From Eremomyces bilateralis CBS 781.70 (Eukaryota; Ascomycota; Dothideomycetes; Eremomycetales; Eremomycetaceae), in contig NW_022985089.1 of the NCBI RefSeq assembly GCF_010015585.1, forward strand, positions 77,812 through 141,811: DNA of 64,000 nt, written 5' to 3'. The notes beneath the pieces are model-generated. The model saw only the letters and a program-made list of their open reading frames with translations, had not been told where the DNA came from and made no database searches. Shown here in pieces: positions 49,710 to 62,470 of the stretch. Made by a program: the position numbers and the translations under genes. The first letter of the stretch is position 1. Each line of letters starts with the position of its first letter.

Positions 49710-51497
49710 ATGTCTCCCTCCAAAGTCAGTGTCGACTTCACCAAGTTCTACAATATCGTCGACGGCCAGAAGAGATCGGCAGCGACTCAGCATCAAGGTA
49801 TCAACCCCGGCACGCAAGAATCCCTTTGGGACGTCCCCATTGGAACTCAGCAAGATGTCGACGATGCTGTCGCCGCTGCCCAAAAGGCGTTCAAGAGCTG
49901 GTCGGCTACCTCAATCGAGAAGAGGACGGAGTTGATCAACAAGTTTGTCGAGGTCTTTGCCCAGTATACGGATGAGATGATCCAGCTTGTGCAAAAGGAG
50001 ACCGGCAAACCCGTAAGTATTCCCCCTTGCTAGAATTTCCCGACCAAATTATGGTTGGGTTGTTCGTGATCCTCGATACTAATTCTCATATCTGGATATA
50101 GAAACAATTTGCCGCTCAAGAAGTCTCGGGCGTTGGCATATGGGCCGCAACCACGGTGACCCATAAATTGCCAGAGGAGAAATTTGAAGATGCTGAAAAA
50201 GTCGTGACCACTCGCTATACTCCGCTGGGCGTCGTCGGCGCCATCTGCCCTTGGAACTTCCCTGTCCTCCTCGCCGTCGGAAAGGTTTTTGCGGCAATCT
50301 TCACGGGAAATACCATCATCGTGAAGCCTTCGTAAGTTGGGAATATCAGGTCTTTGTTTGGTTTCGGCCTACTGACGATCCAATCCAGTCCATTCACTCC
50401 ATACAGTGCCTTGAAGATCATCGAGATCGCACAGCAGGTCTTCCCCGCCGGTGTTATCCAGGTTATTGGTGGCGACGACAAACTCGGCCCAATGCTGACC
50501 ACCCACCCTGGTATCGCTAAGATCTCCTTCACGGGATCCATTGCTACGGGAAAGAAGGTTATGGAAGCTGCTTCCAAGACCTTGAAGCGTGTCACCCTTG
50601 AACTGGGCGGCAATGACGCTTCTATCAGTATGTGATGGTGCCTCAGAAGGGCAAGGTGCAGGGAGCTAACGCTTGGTAGTTCTCCCTGATGTCGATATTG
50701 AGAAGGTCGCTCCGCAGGTTGCATTGGGTAGGCAATAACACCCCTTTTGTGATAGATAAATACTGATCGATGGCTTAGGTGCGTTCGTGAACTCCGGCCA
50801 AGTCTGCGTCGCTACCAAGCGTATCTACATCCACCAGGACATCTATAAGCCGTCAGTATATCCAATCCTCGAAACAGCCACGCGTGCTTACATTAGACCT
50901 ACAGGTTCGTTGAGGCCATGGTCAAATTCACCCAGTCCCTCAAGGTCGGCAAAACCGACGACGAGGGTGTCTTGCTCGGCCCCATTCAAAACGCGATGCA
51001 GTACGAGAAAGTCAAGGGCTACTTCGAGGACTCGAAGAAGAATGGCTACAAGTTCGCTGTCGGCGCCGACACCGTGGCGACCAGCGAAGGGTACTTCGTC
51101 CAACCCACCATCATCGACAACCCGCCCGCGGATTCCCGTATCCATAACGAGGAGCCGTTCGGTAAGTTTCGACATGAATGATGTGCGTATCATGCGCTAA
51201 CTATCGATTCTAGGCCCGATCGTCCCGACCCAGCCATGGACCGACGAGGAAGAGGTTATCGCTCGTGCCAACAACACGAACACCGGCCTCGGCGCTTGCG
51301 TCTGGGGGAAGGATGTCGCTCATGCCGAGAACATCGGCAGGCGCCTGGAGGCGGGGAGCGTGTTCATCAACTCGTCCGAGAAGCCGACGCCGCTAGCGTT
51401 CTTCTCCGGCCATAAGGAGTCGGGCCTTGGCGGTGAATTTGGCGCCGCTGGTCTCCTTCCATACTGCAACGCCCATGTGATGCACGTATACAAGTAG
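49710..51497 (+). CDS. NAD(P)-dependent aldehyde dehydrogenase
   Basis: Seven exons, join(49710..50012, 50102..50331, 50389..50627, 50680..50727, 50779..50851, 50905..51161, 51214..51497), 477 residues, all phases consistent. ALDH hallmarks are in place: the oxyanion Asn in GAICPWNFPVLLAVGK, KPSPFTPYSALK, the cofactor loop FTGSIATGKKVMEAA, the general-base Glu in LELGGNDAS, the catalytic Cys in NSGQVCVATKR, and NNTNTGLGACVWG near the end. There is no targeting peptide, so it is probably cytosolic. It oxidises an aldehyde to an acid, but the substrate is unknown. ELGGNDASIILPD differs from the ethanol-pathway AldA pattern, so a role in general aldehyde detoxification is more likely than ethanol use. 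Intron 4 leaves a 48-nt exon. Confidence 0.94.
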
Positions 51498-54400
51498 GGG
51501 CTGCAACTCGCAACGATGAAGACGAGACAATAGCAAGATGGCTCTTAATGACAGGGAATAGCTCTTCTACTGTATATTTCCATAAGGAACCAAAGAACTA
51601 TGATTCGCCACGACGACGCTCACACGCTTGATCAACCGTGATATCTGACATTAGCTGGCTCTGAGTTTTAAGGAACCTGACCCCCAATATCAGCGTATGC
51701 TTGGCCACCGAGGCACCGACCCTACACAGTGATTCGAATTATAAAGGATTGATGCGGTGGGACAGGACGTCAATCGATGAGCGTATTCAAGCAAGGTGAC
51801 CCCGTCACGTTCATCTGTGGTTGACTTAACGTGTTTACTCATCTTTCAGATGGAACGGGCCATCCACATGAGGCTGATTGATGTCGGCTTATCCTGAACT
51901 CCCGCCTTAGTTACCGGCTTACCCATTTTCCACCTCATGTACCTAATTGGGTTCCCAAGCTTTACCAGTTCGGGATTGTATTACTAGGATGGAGGCACCA
52001 TTGATACGTACTTATTTTGTCTACGGCTTACCAGTGCGCTGGGCCTGCGCCCTACAACAATGTGAGTTCCAGGCTTCCAGCAGTCGGAATACTGTGCCCA
52101 ACGTAATTACTCCGGACACACTACTTACTGAATCTTTGTGTACTGCCGATAGTCCGAGCGATGGCCGAGCCAAGCCTGGCCAGTTGAGTGCTTGTCGCCA
52201 CCGCTTTCAGCACCTGTTGTGAAGCATTTCCCAAGAATTCCAGTGGCTTGTCCCTCGTCTGCGATCAGTCAACGCGTCGACGGTGGCGTAGCAAGGACGG
52301 TCCCATCTAACTAGTTAGTCCTCATCATTAACTTAGGTTACTGTTCGTGTTGCGAATAAATGGGTTGAAAACGTGTAGCTTCGGGGATTTGGGGTAGTAA
52401 GGGTCCAGAAGAGCCGCCACACGTGGCAATCAGATGCCGGGTTCCAACTTCCAACTTCCAAGCAAATCAGGCTGAGCGTCCATCATCACGGATGTTATGT
52501 TAGGTAAAGTAAAACCGCGTCAAGTTTGACGTTTTTCGTTGAACTTCTAATTTGTTGTGACTTGTGAATCTGTCGGGCCACGGATCAAGCGGGACCTTGG
52601 CTCACTGCCTTCGACGTTCTAGCCGCATGCCGGTCTGCCGGATTGTAGCCCGAGCTGGGCTTCGACAATTGACGGTGAAGACCGAGCCCGGCCACGCGTA
52701 GGGCAGACCGGCAGATGTGTTTGAACCCATCCGTGTGCAATATGTATTACCTTTTGAAAGAGCCAAGAATACCCAACATTCGCTGTGCTATTCCTAAATT
52801 GAGCTTGTTCGAGGCGGCGCTGTCTCGGCGGATTAACCATGGTTCTTTGGGTCTGGTCTCTCAAACTCTCGATTGCTGCCGAGCCGGTAGATGTTAGGGT
52901 TCCGAAACCCGACTAAACCGAGGTGGAACTATCCAACATGCCTTACGGAATATGGAAATTAGGATTTTTTACGGAGTATTAAGGCAGAGTATTTGGGGAT
53001 AGCAAAAATAACGCTGTTGCGCTCAAGCTTGGAGAGGAGCTATTAAGCGCTGACGGGAATAACACGGTCATACCAGGACTCGTTGCTAGTATGCCTCCTG
53101 GTACCCGAACACCAAACGCCAACATTGCGGTTCTAAACGATGAACGAGTCCGAGAAAACCAAGTTCGATGTTGTATTAGGGATGATACCGTACGGAACAG
53201 AATAGATTAAACAATTCCACAGATGACAGAGGTGAGGCCCCTTTGCTCCAATACATCCTACGTACCAACAACCAGTCAGACGATAGCAAGCTAAAGCGCT
53301 TAGTGTACTGCACGTGCGCAATCATCCATAAGGGGCATTGTTCTGGAAGCCTGTGAATAGACTGTCAGTTGGTCAATGATCGATCTAAACAACATTGATA
53401 TTCAGGACCTTTGGGTCCTCTCGCGGATATCCGTGCCTTCAGGGTTCCTGAGTCCAGTCCAGTCGTCTTCCTTGTGGTGAGAGATCGAACCACAACAGCC
53501 AGCAACAGATCCAACGCCAGCTCAGGGGCGGCTTTGTCCGACGATCGCTTCAATCCGATCTTCCGAGTTGAGGTGCGAAGTCAATGCAACGTGCAAACAA
53601 GGAAGGTCGATCATTCGGCCATGTGTCAGTGACCGCATACAAGGAACCGCAGTCATCAACTCATCATTTCGAGAGAGCGGGATTGGCTTGTAGAACGCTC
53701 AGTTGAAGGGTGACGTTTCAGCTAAGTCTCGAAAGTCGGAGGTCAATCTCATTTTGTCATTCCAATTCAGGAGATCGTGCATTGCATCTCCTGCGAATAC
53801 TGGGAATGCTACACGCAACCTACGATGCGTCGAGAGTCGAGACGGGAGGGCACCAGGTCTCCCGTTTGTAGCTTGGTGGTGCAGGCAATAGACATTGTGT
53901 GGCATTCCTGAATGAGAAGCTGGACGTTTGTATACTGGAGTACACGCATCTACGTATCAATTACAAACGCGGAGACGGCTCTGGACGCGCGGGAATGATT
54001 CGACCAGGGATGATCCAGTCAACCAGAAGGACGTGGGCATTGACGAGCGTGTTATGCGAATATATGTGTAATGGCAACGCCGCTCGTGGGTTGCCTGCGG
54101 GATGAGGCTTGATGGCGGGATGGGACGACATTATGATGCATGGAGTGGCTGGCATCCCTTTCGTACGGTACCGTAGATGTTGGACTGTGATGTTCAATTG
54201 CTCGCTCGTTCGATTCTCAATAGAAATAACGCTATACAGTGACCTGCTGCTTGCGAGGACTGGGTAGGAATTAAGGAGCTGCAAGCCTGTAACGTTGCCA
54301 TCACCGATCGGGTATGGGTCGGACAGATCCGGTTCGTAGATCAGTGATACACATGATACATGAATCTTGATGCCGGTAGGTAGGTATTCCGTACCGCAAC

Positions 54401-55245
54401 GTACCAATGACAGTGAATAGGACGCGATGTTGTTCCTACCAGTCGGAGCCTCTACGACGGTGACATTAAGCGTTCAACATCGATCTTTTGACGTGCTCCA
54501 GGTTTAAACGTTCCGAGGGTTGATGTCTGGGCTCTGGAGTACTGGTATGGAAGTGCTCTAGAGCATGCTGTGTCGAGTTTAGAGCCTAGTGATTACTCTA
54601 TGGCACAGTAATATTGATGATATTAGGTGTGAGGGACGTAAGTTAGCGGCGTGTAGCGGCGGTCGGCGGTCGGCGGCGCAGGAAGTTCGGCAGTACCAGC
54701 GGGATCACCAGTGGATGATAGGCGACAGCTCGCTGCACTGCTGCCGTTCTGCGGCACCGCCTGCAGCGCTGCACCAGAAACCACCTAAAGTCCACGATGC
54801 TTTCCCTGGGCCCGCTGGGCCGCTCGGCGCGTTGGGCGAGCGAGTTGGCGGGCTAATCCACTAAAGGCCATAGTCGGTAGTAGTTAATGGTAGCAATGTA
54901 TTCGACGAACTGGTTCCGTTTCTCAATTCCACTCCCAAATGTCTCCAAGTCTCCCTCTGTCTTCCCATTGACCATTTCGTATTTCCATCCTCATCTGTCA
55001 CCAGGTTGTCTGTCAGATTGAAGATTTCCACCTCTTCTCTCATCCTTATCCGCCGCATCAACTCGACATCTCTGCCTCTCGCCCACTGGCCTGCTCTCCC
55101 TCCCCACGTCATCTCTTAACCCTCTGAGCACCCTGATCGCTAATTCCACACCCACCTGGCTGAACTTCATCGTCATCACTCGTCCTATATCTAATACCTC
55201 TATATCCCATTCCATCGAACCCATTAGAGCGGAATTACCTTTCAG
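51498..55245. other. gene-poor region and sfp1 upstream region
   Basis: About 3.7 kb without a recognised gene. It holds a 12-bp inverted repeat with an inner hairpin at 52628-52713, ACGGAGTA-type motifs at 52943-52978, a GGCGGTC run near 54660 and a pyrimidine-rich stretch from about 54950. The last part is likely the long promoter and leader of the Sfp1-type gene and may contain its first exon. Confidence 0.5.
52628..52713. repeat. inverted repeat with inner hairpin
   Basis: TGCCGGTCTGCC at 52628-52639 is exactly complementary to GGCAGACCGGCA at 52702-52713, with 62 bases between. An inner AGCCC/GGGCT stem sits in the left part of the loop. It could be a small non-autonomous DNA-transposon remnant, a structured RNA or a chance hairpin. 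No terminal target duplication is obvious. Confidence 0.6.
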
Positions 55246-57573
55246 TTCGCCGCCGTGATACTAGATTCTCACTTGGGACCCCCGACTCGCTCCAGCATCG
55301 TCTCGAATTTCGCAAACTGGAGTCCTCCGACACCCCACCGCCTCTAACATACTCTCCCCTTGCCACTGAACGGGGTCGAGAGTCAACCGCCGATAACACT
55401 CCTGTGTCGACGCCAACATATTCCTCGACATCCTGCCCTCCTCCGAGGCATCGTAAGATCTTCGGCAAGCCGAAGAACCGAGATCTTGCTTCGTGGCATC
55501 GCAAGGTTGGTGCCGAGGCCGCGGGCGGTCCGTCCACCTCGAGCCCGTTTCTCGAGTCCGAACCCCTCTTCGACCATCCTGGAGCCAGCACCTTCCCGCT
55601 GTTCGCAGCCGACGACGACGAGGCACAGCTTGCGCCAGAGTCCGGCAACGCCATGACCAGTTCGAGCTCTCCGATCGACATCGCAACCCCTCAGCGAGTC
55701 AGTTCGACAAGTCCGCGAAATCACACTTCGAACCTTACGTCGGCGCTGCGGCAAGAGGCGAACGCCGGCATGTCGCAACCCAGGCAGATCCGACCGAATG
55801 AGCGGACGGGGGCGGAACATGGCATGAACATGTTCGGGCGGCAAGATTCGATAGGAAATGGCACGGGTCTTCTGCAAGATTATTACCTCGGAGCACGTCC
55901 AATCTCAGTCGCGGAACGAAATCGTCGAGAAAGCGCTGTAGGGAGTTTAGGGAATGGAATGAGCTGGGGCGGCATATCGGTCGGAAGTTATATTCCCAAT
56001 GAGTAAGTCCTCTCGTTGGTTTCGTGTGGAAAAAGTATTGACGATCCAAGTACCATGATGGCCGGAACATCGCCATTCGGAATGTTTCAATCACCCTCAT
56101 CCTTCCATCACTCCTCGTCGTATCTACCGAAAGTCGAAGCGACCATGTTGCGGAACTACACATGCTGCGATATCCCCATCGATTCGTTGCATGATCTCCT
56201 CCAGCACTATGAAGAGCATCACTCCAATCAATCGGATCTTATCACGTCACGACCTTCGCAATCGGGTCAAGGAGGGTTCGGTCCTGGGCCTTCTCGGTTA
56301 GCGATGCAATCTGGAGGTATGACTGGTCACCGGCAACCATCGCTTCAGGGTTATAATCAATCTCAATTTGATGCACGATCCCAAGCGCCTTACACCGGGA
56401 CTCCACTATCTCCGGTTCAAGATCGAGATCCGCTAGAAGAGATGGATTTCGATGATGCTGGAGCACCTGTCACCCCGATGCAGCAGCACTTCAATGTCTC
56501 AGATCTCCGGCAACCTAGGGTGAACATGAACAACTCTCAGCAATTCCACCCTGGACTTCGAACGACCAGTCCTACGATCCCTGCGGGTGTGCAAGCCTTT
56601 TCAAATCTACAGAATAACCCGACCGTGTCTTCGGTAAATACTCCTACCCTTGGTACCAGGTCAGCGCAGCAGCCTCAGTCGCCCGATTATTCGAACGCTC
56701 CGTCCGGCGATCAATCGACTCAAAGCGCCATGGGCACCGACTACGACATTGGTAACTTCAATATGAGCGGCTTTGGTGACTCGCAATCGAACGATAGCGG
56801 TACTGTAGATTGGGGAAACATGAACGTCAACAACATGAACATTGGAGGTGGGATGTCAGGCTTAACCATCGATGAGCCGGCGAGGAACCTCAATGCGCTC
56901 GAAGGCATGACACCCCAGCAAATGCAGCAGGCACTGGCAATGCAATATGGAATCCAGAATCAGCATATGATGGCTGGCGGAGGACGAAACTTTACCACTG
57001 CTCCATCAGGACTGCAGATTCCAGAGAAGGATCCTAAGCCGTTCAAATGCCCGGTGATCGGGTGTGAGAAGACTTACAAGAACCAGAACGGGTTAAAATA
57101 TCACAAACAGGTAAGCAATATCAAGGTCCCTTATCCACACACCATCAGCTAACATGTCCCAGCACGGCCATCAAAACCAGCAACTCAGGAAGAACGAGGA
57201 CGGCACCTACTCCATCGTCGATCCCGAAACCTCGATCCCATACCCAGGCACGCTCGGAATGGAGAAGGAGAAACCATACCGGTGCCAGATTTGCGGGAAG
57301 CGATATAAGAATCTCAACGGCCTCAAATACCATAAACAGCATCAACCCGGCTGCAATCCGGACCTGCAACCGCAGATCAACGGCCCGACAAACAACAACA
57401 ACAATAGCAACGGCCCGTCAATAGCGGGAGGAGGCAACATGGGCTCGAATCCAGTGATGCCAATGGGCGTGTCCGGGATGGGCAGCATGGATTTTGGGAA
57501 TTTGGAGGCGCTGTCCTCCGGTATGGGAGACCCGAGAATGTTCATGCCTGCGGAATACCCAGCCGGCATGTAG
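55246..57573 (+). CDS. sfp1: Sfp1-type split C2H2 zinc-finger regulator, 5' end unresolved
   Basis: Supported exons are 55246..56002, 56051..57110 and 57163..57573, at least 741 residues. Two distinctive C2H2 fingers, FKCPVIGCEKTYKNQNGLKYHKQHGH and YRCQICGKRYKNLNGLKYHKQH, match the split-finger pair of Sfp1. A third C2H2-like segment lies near CCDIPIDSLHDLLQHYEEHH. The rest is Asn/Gln/Ser-rich. Sfp1 controls ribosome biogenesis and cell size in response to nutrients and is phosphorylated through TORC1 in yeast. The conserved-looking block RFSLGTPDSLQHRLEFRKLE shows that coding extends upstream of any in-frame ATG. The frame stays open from about 55162 with no ATG, so a first exon must lie upstream; ATTACCTTTCAG ending at 55245 is a plausible acceptor. 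The first internal ATG is near 55654. Confidence 0.85.
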
Positions 57574-59970
57574 TCAGTGACATCTCCTCGACTCGTTCGT
57601 TCTCGCATTGGATGGCACCCACACTCCTACCTTTTATCATGACGAGCCCTCTACCCGATCATCTCAAAATCCATATCCAGCGGATTATCGACACCACCGT
57701 TTCTCGTCCGCTACACCCGTATTCCACCTGACACCTCCTTTCGTTTGTCATAACCCGCACCAAAAATCCGCTCGTCTTTCACTCCATCACTCTACCTCAT
57801 TTTTGCTGCTTAGAAACGAACGGAACCACGGCTGAACTAGATCCTTGGAATACCTCATGCCCTCTGTTTTTTTCTCTCTCTTTCATTTTTTCCGAATAAA
57901 GGACCCAAAAAAGTTTGCGTATCTCCCATAGCTCAGCTCCTGCTCGGGGGACCTGGGTGTGGTTTGCTTTTTTCTCCCTTGCCGTTGCAACTTTGCCGTG
58001 TGGATTTTTATGGGGTTTTCGAACCACGGCGGCATGCGGGGATGGGGATTTGAACCCCCTTGAGCGGCGTTCATTCGGGTATCATTGTTGGTGTTGTTTT
58101 TGCATCGGCTGGTGTTTCGGAGGGGAAATTCATCGCTTTGATGTGCTACAGGAAGGATTTGCCAGTTCCTTTAATATACTCGGGCGGGTGAGGTGTTTTG
58201 CAAGACCAGGAAGGAAATCCGCATTGCAAGAGTTTCAGGAAGGGCGGTTGTTACATAGATATCGCTACTTTGGTGGAGGACGGGAGGCAGATCAGCTCGT
58301 TGAATCAAGCAATGATTTGTACTACTTGATGTTTTGCTGGCGTTCTTGCATAGTGATCGTGTCTCGTTACTCCATGAACATTCTGATTAAGAGCCCGGCC
58401 TTTCGTTTATTATCCGAAGAAGCAACGGAAGAAATACAATCCTTAGAAACCCCCGCTCCGAGGATTCCGTACCTTCGTGATATCCCAGACGGTCTATGTC
58501 CGGCAGCAAATCAAGAGGACGTGGTGCAGGGGTCGTACCAACCAAGACCCGTGCTAGCAGTTCAGACTCTCGAGGGCGGCCTTCCTGCGGCATCCCAATC
58601 ATCCAACGACATCGCTACAAGAACACGGGCGAACTGGTCCAGGTCAGCTGAGAGGTTGATAGATGGGAAGATGATTCCGGGATCTGCTCGTTGATCAGAG
58701 GGTGGGCTTATCAGGCAGGTCGAAGGGATTAGCTAGCGGGGTGAGGGCCTGAAGGGTGACTTTGCCTGCAGATGATGCAACTCCATTATTACTGCATTGT
58801 CCCAGATCAGCAACGTAGGCCTTGTTGTGCTCCCTGGCTGGAATCTGGAGGTGAGTGGGTAAGTTAGCATTTCCGGACAAAATGACATGCTCAGTTCCAA
58901 GACCAGGCACTCAACGGCGCCAAAGAAACGAAGAGTGACAGCTATGAAATGACAGTCGAATGAGAGACAGTGGGAGGAATTAGTGACGTCGATAGAGGCC
59001 AGTTTCAGGCGGTATTGCTAGCTGTGGCCGATTGGCGTAAACGGAGTCAATCCGGGGACCCGGGAGATTGAGGGTTGGAGGAACAACGCAGCAATAATAC
59101 AGTCCAGTGGCATCATCAAAACGGGAATTGGACTGAAAGAGGAGTCGTGAAGGTATTCATCCGATCCATAGGAATCGGTAATAAGAGGAATAATTAATAG
59201 GGTGCACATGCTTCTAAGGAAGGGCCAATAGACCTGCACTCCTCCATCATGAATCCTGTACTGTTTTCCATGAAGCATGTAATTAGCCATCCATTCTGAT
59301 CACAATCCCTGAATCATCCACACCCGTCACCACTTGCACCTCCACTGTACCTTACCTCTACCTTCGGTTGTAGCAAACCAGAAAGCAGCAACGGGAAAGA
59401 GGAGAGTGAGAGTGACAGAAAGCGAGAGCTTCCCACGCCACCTATGGCATTCATTGCTTCGCAGCGCTACTGACCTCCTCCCACTTCCTCCCACTCCATG
59501 TCCGACGTCCGTGCTACTACATCTTTACTGCTGCGAACATTCAACTGAACGACTGCAGTTCGTATACTGTCCCTACTCATACTATACGTAACTATTATCA
59601 CTGCTGTTCCCTCTCTTTCCGCTTCCTGAAATCCGTGTTAAATCACCATCTATCTATAAGTTCCTCGCTATCCTTTTATAAACCCCAAGCCGGAGGAAGC
59701 CTGCAATACGATACGCTGGTTCCACGTGCACTTCCACGGGCGCCTCTCCCACCGGACCATCGTATCCCCACTCACACCCGGTCGGCATCAACGAGCTCCT
59801 CGAGGACAAGATAGCATACCAACACCGAGGACGACAAAGCCGTTCGTGACATTTGACCGCCTATCATCCCCAGCGGGAGCTTTCAAGGCACATCATCCGT
59901 CCTCACATTTCCCCCGGCCACCGGAGGCAAGCGTGAATGTCGATGCTGTGAGTAGCTGGATCAATACTGA
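57574..59970. other. intergenic, sfp1 3' flank and gid7 upstream region
   Basis: About 2.4 kb. A frame free of stops from 57900 to 58694 lacks an ATG in its first half and matches no family, so it is not called as a gene. A tRNA-like T-arm near 58040 was rejected. Microsatellite-like T/C runs occur near 57865. The right part should hold the gid7 promoter and possibly its first exon. Confidence 0.5.
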
Positions 59971-62470
59971 TCAGCTTACTCCCAGCGACATTCAGCTTCT
60001 TTCCCACGGCTCGGGACCGTCCAGAGATCCATCGATCTGGCCGATCAACGCCATCCAAACCCTTCTGCCCCATCCGCCTCCGACCACCCCGACCCTTCTC
60101 CTCCACAGACGTCCGCCTCCCTCTCGTCCATCCCACCACCACCTCCCACCTCTTCTACCCAACCCCCTCCCTCCGAACCCGGTTCCTCGACCTCTCCAAC
60201 GACCCGTCCCAAACGCCGCCGTCGCTCATCCTCCCCCGACCTCCTCTCGCTCCCCAATTCCCCGCACGACAGAGGCCGGTCCTCCCGCTCTACCCACAAG
60301 CGCCGGCGAGCAGACGCAGCGGCGGCCGGAGCCTCCGAAGACGGTGAGATGCATCTCGACTCCGACGCCGCCCGACGAGCCCAATCGCCTTCCTTCCCGC
60401 TCCAGAAGAGCCTCTCCCCGGTCCGCAGCTCCGCCGCCGCCAAGTTCACCAATGGGAAAGGTCACCCCCGGACCGACAGCAACGGTTCCGCCGAGTACAC
60501 CAACGGGAATAGCTCGCCGACCATCGCGAAGCCGCTGCCGGCCCAGTGGCATGGTCACGATCGGGAGGAGGTGACGAGGATCTTGATCCAGAGCCTGTCG
60601 GACTTAGGGTATCCGGGGGCGGCGAACCAACTAGTGAAGGAGAGCGGGTATGAGCTGGAGGCGCCGACGGTGGCGAAATTCCGGAGGGCAGTCTTGAGCG
60701 GGCAGTGGGGAGATGCAGAGACATATTTGTTTGGCAATTCTGCAGGAGACACGGAAGGGGGCGGGAAGATGGCGTGGGGATCAAGACTGCAGAGCGAGGA
60801 GGGGAGAAGATCGCATCCCTGGAACTCTCCAGGGCCGTCGAACGGATTGACGTTGGGGGAAGGGGTAAATCGGTGTGAGATGATGTTCTGGATGCGGCAG
60901 CAGAAGTATCTGGAGCTGTTGGAGTCGAGGGATATCAGTGCTGCGCTGATGGTCCTTCGCAACGAGCTCACTCCATTACATCAAGACATGGCAAGGTTAC
61001 ATTCATTATCCAGGTACCGCAGATCACTCAAAAAACTAACGTTCGGGTTGCTGACGACTCATCTAGTCTTATGATGTGCAAATCGGCCGAGGATGTGAGG
61101 CGTCAAGCACAGTGGGATGGAACAAACGGGCAATCAAGAAAACTGCTCCTGTCAGAACTGTCGAGTAAGTCCTGTATACCCTCTCTTTTGTATTGTCCCT
61201 AACAATGGAGCAGAATCAATATCGCCAAGCCAAATGATCCCAGACCATCGTCTAGCCATTCTGCTGGGCGAAGTCAAGAGCGGCTGGATTGACAAGTGCT
61301 TGTACCACAATACCGCCGAATCGCCCTCGCTATATCTGGATCATATGTGTGAGCGCGAAGACATGCCCCTAAACACCGTCACAACGCTATCACATCATTC
61401 GGATGAGGTTTGGTTCCTTGCCTTCTCCAATGACGGGACACGATTAGCCACAGCAAGCCAAGACAAAACGGTCATCATATACGAGACGGCCACTTGGCAT
61501 ACTCTGCTGACGTACACTGAGCACGATGCAGGAGTATGCTACTTGGCTTGGAGTCCCGATGACAGGAAAATAATCTCCTGTGCAAGAGAGACGGACAACA
61601 CCGCTAGAGTCTGGGACTCAAGAGTAAGTCACCCGATCATGCCAGCCAAGGTGGCCAATCTGATTTCTTCCAGACCGGTAACACCCTCATCAACCTTGAC
61701 CGTTTCACCTACGCCGTCACGGCCGCCGCCTGGGCCCCCGATGGGGAGACCTTCGTAACCGGCGCTCAAGACACCGACTGCGCCCTCTGCGTCTGGAACC
61801 TGCAAGGCGAGCGCCTCCACATGTGGACGGAAGACAACTTCCGCGTCTACGATCTCAGCCTCTCCCCGGACGGCCAACGCCTCGTGGTCCTCCTCGAGAT
61901 GCGGATCCAGGTCTACGATTTCGCCAGCCGCAAGAAGATCTGCGACTGGAACCAGAGCGACTACAAGCTGACGTCAGTGAACATCAGCCAGGACTCGCAG
62001 CATATGCTGGTGAGCATGAACGACGATACGATAAATCTGATGGTCATCGACACGGGGGAGGTGGTGCAGGGGTTTTACGGGCATAAGCAGTCCAAATTTA
62101 TGATCCGGAGTGCGTTTGGGGGAGCCAATGAGAACTTTGTGGTCAGCGGCAGTGAAGGTATCATGGGCCCTCCTCTGCAGATCCAATGAAGTCACCTAGG
62201 CTAACTGTGTGTTACTTAGATTCACGGGTACTCATTTGGAGAACTAACGGCCAGTTGGTCGAGACACTAGAGGCCCATCAACCTGCATGTGTTAATTCCG
62301 TGGTCTGGCATCCGACCAACCCACACCTATTCGCATCGGCCGGAGACGATAAGGTGGTACGAATGTAAGTGGCTTCCCATCTCCCATTTCATCAACAAAT
62401 CGTCTTACGAATACACAGATGGTCAATTCCGGGCACGAACTCCACGCACTCCAACGGCTTCGGCACCTAA
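59971..62470 (+). CDS. gid7: GID E3 ligase subunit Gid7/WDR26 homologue, 5' end unresolved
   Basis: Supported exons end as follows: ..61013, 61067..61164, 61214..61623, 61674..62157, 62220..62364, 62419..62470. From the first in-frame ATG (60349) the protein is 617 residues. The frame is open from 59971 and includes a nuclear-signal-like RPKRRRRSSSPD, so the true start is probably upstream. LisH/CTLH domain: EEVTRILIQSLSDLGYPGAANQLVKES, then QQKYLELLESRDISAALMVLRNEL. WD repeats follow: LSHHSDEVWFLAFSNDGTRLATASQDKTVIIY, LAWSPDDRKIISCA, LHMWTEDNFRVYDLSLSPDG, VNSVVWHPTNPHLFASAGDD. Gid7/WDR26 forms the supramolecular, substrate-recruiting part of the GID/CTLH ubiquitin ligase, which in yeast removes gluconeogenic enzymes. 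The end is Ser/Thr/Asn-rich (IPGTNSTHSNGFGT). Confidence 0.88.

Noticed and set aside
55261-55877. Minus-strand frames of 140-165 codons opposite sfp1
   Set aside because: They lie opposite the Sfp1 reading frame and have no recognisable domain.
58040-58060. T-arm-like GGTTCAAATCC on the minus strand, suggesting a tRNA
   Set aside because: No D-arm, anticodon arm or matching acceptor stem can be found upstream in the right spacing.
60045-60558. Long minus-strand open frames opposite gid7
   Set aside because: They are shadows of the coding strand in GC-rich, low-complexity sequence and resemble no family.
59726-60574. 282-codon Pro-rich open frame
   Set aside because: It does not continue into the LisH/WD40 frame of gid7. 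It is open because the sequence is C-rich and poor in stops.
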